DNA of 20,809 bases, from positions 1 to 20,809 of the forward strand of contig PAYW01000039.1 in the NCBI GenBank assembly GCA_002715425.1, given 5' to 3'. The notes under the pieces are model-generated. The model was given only the letters and a program-made list of their open reading frames with translations. It did no database searches and was not told the origin of the DNA. Positions 19,180 through 20,809 of the stretch are shown one piece after another; positions within the stretch are counted from its first letter, which is position 1, and each line of letters starts with the position of its first letter. This DNA comes from Actinomycetota bacterium (GTDB lineage: Bacteria > Actinomycetota > Acidimicrobiia > Acidimicrobiales > UBA8592). A program made the position numbers and the translations under genes.

Positions 19180-20809
19180 TTAATTTGGGCAAGGTCGAAC
19201 AGTGATTTCTGTTGTGGCTGTGCTCTCATTACCTCGAACATCGACGGCTCGTAATAGGAAGTTTGTTATTGGCACAGTACCGCTTTCAAGATCGTATAAA
19301 TATCCGATCCAAGTTCCCTGAGTAAACTCCAGCTCGGTGATTTGGGTATTAATTCCATCTTTCGACCACTCTATTTCAACCTTTGAAAGCTCACTATCAT
19401 CAAGGACGTCTGCGTAGATTGTTACTTGATTTGTTGAACATCCATTCCCAATAGCAACTACTGCTGAAGGGTTAGCGTAAAAGAATATAATGTTTGGGGC
19501 GATTTCAACAGAACCTGTTAGGCCAACGTCATACGTCTCCCCACCTCCATTGACAGTTAGGGTTCCTATATAATCTCCTTCGCTCAGGTTATTTCGTTCA
19601 AAAATAATCTTCACGCTTGTAGATGAGTCCGGAGGTAAGGTTCCATTAGGAACAGTTGATTGATACTCATCTGAGCCAGTATTCATGGTCCATTCAACAC
19701 TGGTATCACCTGAATTGGTGAGAGTAATTTCTCGTGTATTCCATTGAGGTCCGAATGATAACTCCGTTAATCCAACAGTAAAAGATGGCTGTGGTTCAGG
19801 GGTAGGCGTTGGGTCAGGCTGTCCTGGCGTTGGGTCAGGCTGTCCTGGCGTTGGGTCAGGCTGTGTCGGTGTTGGGTCAGGCTGTGCTGGCGTTGGGTCA
19901 GTCTGTGCTGGCGTTGGGTCAGGCTGTGTCGGTGTTGGGTCAGGCTGTGTCGGTGGACGCTCTCTCTTATCGGTGTCTTTAATGATGAAATTTAAAGTGA
20001 AAACTTCCTCCGGATTTTGATTGTTTCCGGATTCCAAGAGATAGGTGATTTCACAAACACTATCGCCGAGAGGTTCTCCATCAGATCTGGCAAGATACAT
20101 CTGCCCCTTACTTATACTCCAATCGTTACTTCCCCATGAAGCGATAATGTGTTCTCTTGGGATATCGAAACTTTGGCAATCTTCGACAATTCCTTTGAGA
20201 ATAACTTCTTCTTGGGGTTCACTCGAAAGGGAAACAGTAACTGAACAGTAATCTCTTTCTTTGCAAATGAGATTCAATTCATTTGGAATGACGATCGGAT
20301 TTTCGTTTGACGCTAACTGTGAAGTGTTGAGATCTTCGTCAAGCTCTTCAACAACTACTCCATCACTATTCTCATTCCCGGTGGTTCCATTAGTACTATT
20401 GTTATCTCCTTGTGAACCAACTGAAATCACGATAGCGATAACGGCAGCGGTAATAGCGATCATACCTCCGGCAACAAGTGTCGTGAGAGCTGCGAAGCGG
20501 CCAGCGATCGATGCTTTTACTGGAAATCCAGTATCTGTATCCCATGTCCAATTTGTTGCGGAAGGGTTTGTGTAGTTCGCTGGGTTTCCTTGTGAAACTG
20601 ATTCCACGGATGCAAGAGTCTTGCTTCGTAGAGAGACCGGAATGATAACTGCAGGTAGAGCAGCAGCAATTGATCCCGGAGCGCAGGCAATTGCTCGCCG
20701 TTTGGTGCACGTATCGCATTTTTCTATATGTCGCGTGACTTTCGATCGAACTTCCAAGGTAAATTTTCCATCCCAATCTGATAGAAGTTCTTCAAGATTT
20801 TCGCAATCA
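19180..20809 (-). CDS. Membrane-anchored zinc-finger (anti-sigma-type) protein with Ig-like outer domains; probable C-terminal part of an ECF sigma-factor fusion (5' end outside window)
   Basis: The reading frame is open through the right edge, so the N-terminus is missing; an internal TTG at 20757 should not be taken as the start. Numbering from the first full codon (20806-20808), the visible part is 542 residues. It begins DCENLEELLSDWDGKF and contains the zinc-finger anti-sigma signature H-x3-C-x2-C (His28, Cys32, Cys35; 20704-20727). An Ala/Pro-rich hydrophobic stretch follows, then one membrane helix (about 105-130). The outer part has four cysteines, a Pro-rich stalk of seven-residue repeats (about 287-335), a BACON/ASH-like beta domain (SFGPQ...DYIGTLTVNGGG) and a final Ig-like domain with cysteines near both ends. 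In actinobacteria this zinc-finger-plus-helix arrangement commonly extends ECF sigma factors, so I infer a sigma factor domain upstream. It converges on the SDR gene 10 bases away. Confidence 0.8.
   Translation of the reverse strand, partial: DCENLEELLSDWDGKFTLEVRSKVTRHIEKCDTCTKRRAIACAPGSIAAALPAVIIPVSLRSKTLASVESVSQGNPANYTNPSATNWTWDTDTGFPVKASIAGRFAALTTLVAGGMIAITAAVIAIVISVGSQGDNNSTNGTTGNENSDGVVVEELDEDLNTSQLASNENPIVIPNELNLICKERDYCSVTVSLSSEPQEEVILKGIVEDCQSFDIPREHIIASWGSNDWSISKGQMYLARSDGEPLGDSVCEITYLLESGNNQNPEEVFTLNFIIKDTDKRERPPTQPDPTPTQPDPTPAQTDPTPAQPDPTPTQPDPTPGQPDPTPGQPDPTPTPEPQPSFTVGLTELSFGPQWNTREITLTNSGDTSVEWTMNTGSDEYQSTVPNGTLPPDSSTSVKIIFERNNLSEGDYIGTLTVNGGGETYDVGLTGSVEIAPNIIFFYANPSAVVAIGNGCSTNQVTIYADVLDDSELSKVEIEWSKDGINTQITELEFTQGTWIGYLYDLESGTVPITNFLLRAVDVRGNESTATTEITVRPCPN
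19808..19954 (-). repeat. Seven 21-bp tandem repeats encoding a Pro/Asp/Thr stalk
   Basis: Seven copies of a 21-base unit (plus strand GTTGGGTCAGGCTGT followed by a variable six-base end) start at 19808, 19829, 19850, 19871, 19892, 19913 and 19934. Each encodes xQPDPTP with x being T, A or G; one copy reads AQTDPTP. The variable ends (CCTGGC, GTCGGT, GCTGGC) fall into three types that recur out of order, suggesting block duplication as well as single-unit slippage. It forms the stalk between the membrane-side region and the Ig-like outer domains. Confidence 0.95.

Noticed and set aside
19808..19954. CRISPR array
   Set aside because: The repeats are contiguous 21-base coding units without spacers, in frame in a protein stalk.

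Overview
The window reads as a piece of chromosome from an actinobacterium. The best evidence is a member of the mycothiol-dependent maleylpyruvate isomerase family (mycothiol is an actinobacterial thiol), a substrate-binding lipoprotein with an Acidimicrobiia-style acidic linker, a GGPP synthase of the actinobacterial short-chain type, and a membrane-spanning zinc-finger protein of the kind that actinobacteria fuse to ECF sigma factors. Codon usage looks AT-leaning for the phylum, which would suit a marine or freshwater Acidimicrobiia relative. That placement is inference; I could not search a database. There are no rRNA or tRNA genes, insertion sequences, phage genes or CRISPR arrays, and no gene-free stretch reaches 300 bases. 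The largest gap is 2638-2849.

Layout. 1-978 (+): the end of a fused branched-chain-amino-acid-type ABC permease/ATPase, converging on a substrate-binding lipoprotein (1081-2637, -) across a shared hairpin terminator. 2850-4256 (-): a 14-helix MFS exporter, divergent from an SDR oxidoreductase plus a second MFS transporter (4434-6479, +). 6554-9064 (-): an acyl-CoA dehydrogenase followed by an APH-type kinase. This is the split form of the animal ACAD10/11 fusion and suggests 4-hydroxyacyl-CoA breakdown. 9222-11709 (+): a mycothiol-dependent isomerase-family protein, then a GlpD-type glycerol-3-phosphate dehydrogenase. 11726-12553 (-): a class II aldolase/adducin-like protein.

12683-19169 (+) is one long co-directional run. 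It starts with a GGPP synthase and a degenerate Glu/Leu/Phe/Val-dehydrogenase homologue that has lost both active-site lysines. Six tightly packed genes follow: ABM monooxygenase-like, ACMSD-like amidohydrolase/decarboxylase, imidazolonepropionase-like amidohydrolase, a second ABM protein, a PNPOx-like flavin protein and an SDR. The last six look like a catabolic operon for an unidentified compound and are the strongest candidate here for an undescribed pathway.

19180-20809 (-): the C-terminal part of a protein whose start lies beyond the right edge. A zinc-finger anti-sigma motif, one membrane helix, a seven-copy proline-rich repeat and Ig-like outer domains suggest a sigma/anti-sigma/sensor fusion.

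Several short perfect inverted repeats sit at promoter positions between genes and are listed as candidate operators.
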